From contig JAIXSQ010000009.1 in assembly GCA_027484575.1 (NCBI GenBank), positions 1 to 64,000 on the forward strand: DNA of 64,000 bases, given 5' to 3'. The notes below the pieces were generated by a model. It had not been told where the DNA came from. It saw only the letters and a program-made list of their open reading frames with translations, and did no database searches. Positions 63,701 through 64,000 of the stretch are shown here, one piece after another. Numbering within the stretch: position 1 is the stretch's first letter; the number at the start of each line of letters is the position of its first letter. The position numbers and the translations under genes were made by a program. This DNA is from Comamonadaceae bacterium (GTDB taxonomy: Bacteria; Pseudomonadota; Gammaproteobacteria; Burkholderiales; Burkholderiaceae_C).

Positions 63701-64000
63701 GCGCGAAGGTCAGGCTGGCTGCCCCGAGCACGGTCGAGAGCGTCACCAGCCCCGCCACGTACGAGCCGTTGTAGCCCATGCGCGAGGCGAGCACGTAGCA
63801 GCTGCTGGCGGTGGGCAGCGCCGAGAAGGCCAGCAGCACCGTGGTCTGCGCGGGGTCCAGCCGCAGCAGGCGCGCCAGCGCCCAGGCCACCAGCGGCAGC
63901 AGCGCATGGCGGATGGCGAGCACCGAGACCGACAGCGCCCGGCTGCGCGCCAGGCTGCCGAACTGCATGCCGGCGCCGGCCGACATCAGGCCCAGCGCCA
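63684..64000 (-). CDS. AEC family transporter, C-terminal part
   Basis: The C-terminal 105 or so residues of an auxin-efflux-carrier type permease, cut by the window edge: GLMSAGAGMQFGSLA, the hydrophobic helix ALLPLVAWALARLL, and the family signature LLAFSALPTASSCYVLASRMGYN, then a final helix LVTLSTVLGAASLTFALSVL. Members export or import organic acids such as malate. The last 17 bases overlap queG on the other strand. Confidence 0.88.
   Translation of the reverse strand, partial: ALGLMSAGAGMQFGSLARSRALSVSVLAIRHALLPLVAWALARLLRLDPAQTTVLLAFSALPTASSCYVLASRMGYNGSYVAGLVTLSTVLGAASLTFALSVLR

Overview
The window is very GC-rich and densely coded, with many start/stop overlaps. The gene content (TctC/Bug solute-binding protein, CaiB/BaiF CoA-transferase, queG beside tsaE-amiC, sbcDC joined to recCBD, B. 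subtilis-type guaC) and the 5S rRNA tail point to a betaproteobacterium of the Burkholderiales, probably of the Comamonadaceae/Rubrivivax-Leptothrix type. The genus cannot be fixed from the sequence alone. No phage, insertion sequence or CRISPR array was seen.

Layout. 1-115: end of an rRNA operon (5S tail and terminator), then an empty stretch to 707. 708-14391: one DNA-repair nuclease operon, sbcD-sbcC-recC-(20-codon mini-ORF)-recB-recD, every junction overlapping. 14409-16598: a convergent hybrid histidine kinase. 16705-18236: a D-threonine aldolase/D-serine dehydratase-like PLP enzyme with RidA. 18247-28306: a compact signalling island with an RsbQ/KAI2-like hydrolase, a small unknown protein, two CheY-like regulators, two paralogous LuxR-type regulators, a NarX-type kinase, a GAF-PAS hybrid kinase, a Cache sensor without output domain and a further regulator. 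Two of its regulators carry Hpt-like tails in which the phospho-accepting His appears to be replaced (Asp and Gln), and four promoter regions carry a TAGGTA dyad. This is the best candidate for an undescribed system in the window.

28652-36811: a small membrane protein, a large secreted esterase-like protein, a substrate-binding protein followed directly by a hybrid kinase, a Bug receptor with a SpoIIAA-like protein, and tRNA-Lys(CUU). 36919-41556: an acyl-CoA operon (MaoC-type hydratase, acyl-CoA dehydrogenase, CoA-transferase, MmgE/PrpD) for an unidentified organic acid. 41653-49391: a surface-glycan type operon (GT61 glycosyltransferase, DegT aminotransferase with an apparent frameshift at its start, WbqC, two tandem beta-propeller proteins, GNAT, two methyltransferases) below tRNA-Ala(CGC).

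49710-53675: two NAD(P)-dependent oxidoreductases, a GntR/FCD regulator and a divergent kynurenine-formamidase-like hydrolase around a GTATAC operator. 53772-64000: guaC with a terminator hairpin at the very 5' end of its transcript, uvrD, an unknown protein, a Rieske dioxygenase alpha/beta pair, a glycine-zipper lipoprotein, amiC-tsaE, queG and the end of an AEC transporter. Palindromic intergenic repeats occur at 53.7 and 60.0-60.2 kb. uvrD and queG look leaderless, with a TACAAT -10 box exactly 6 bases before the ATG.
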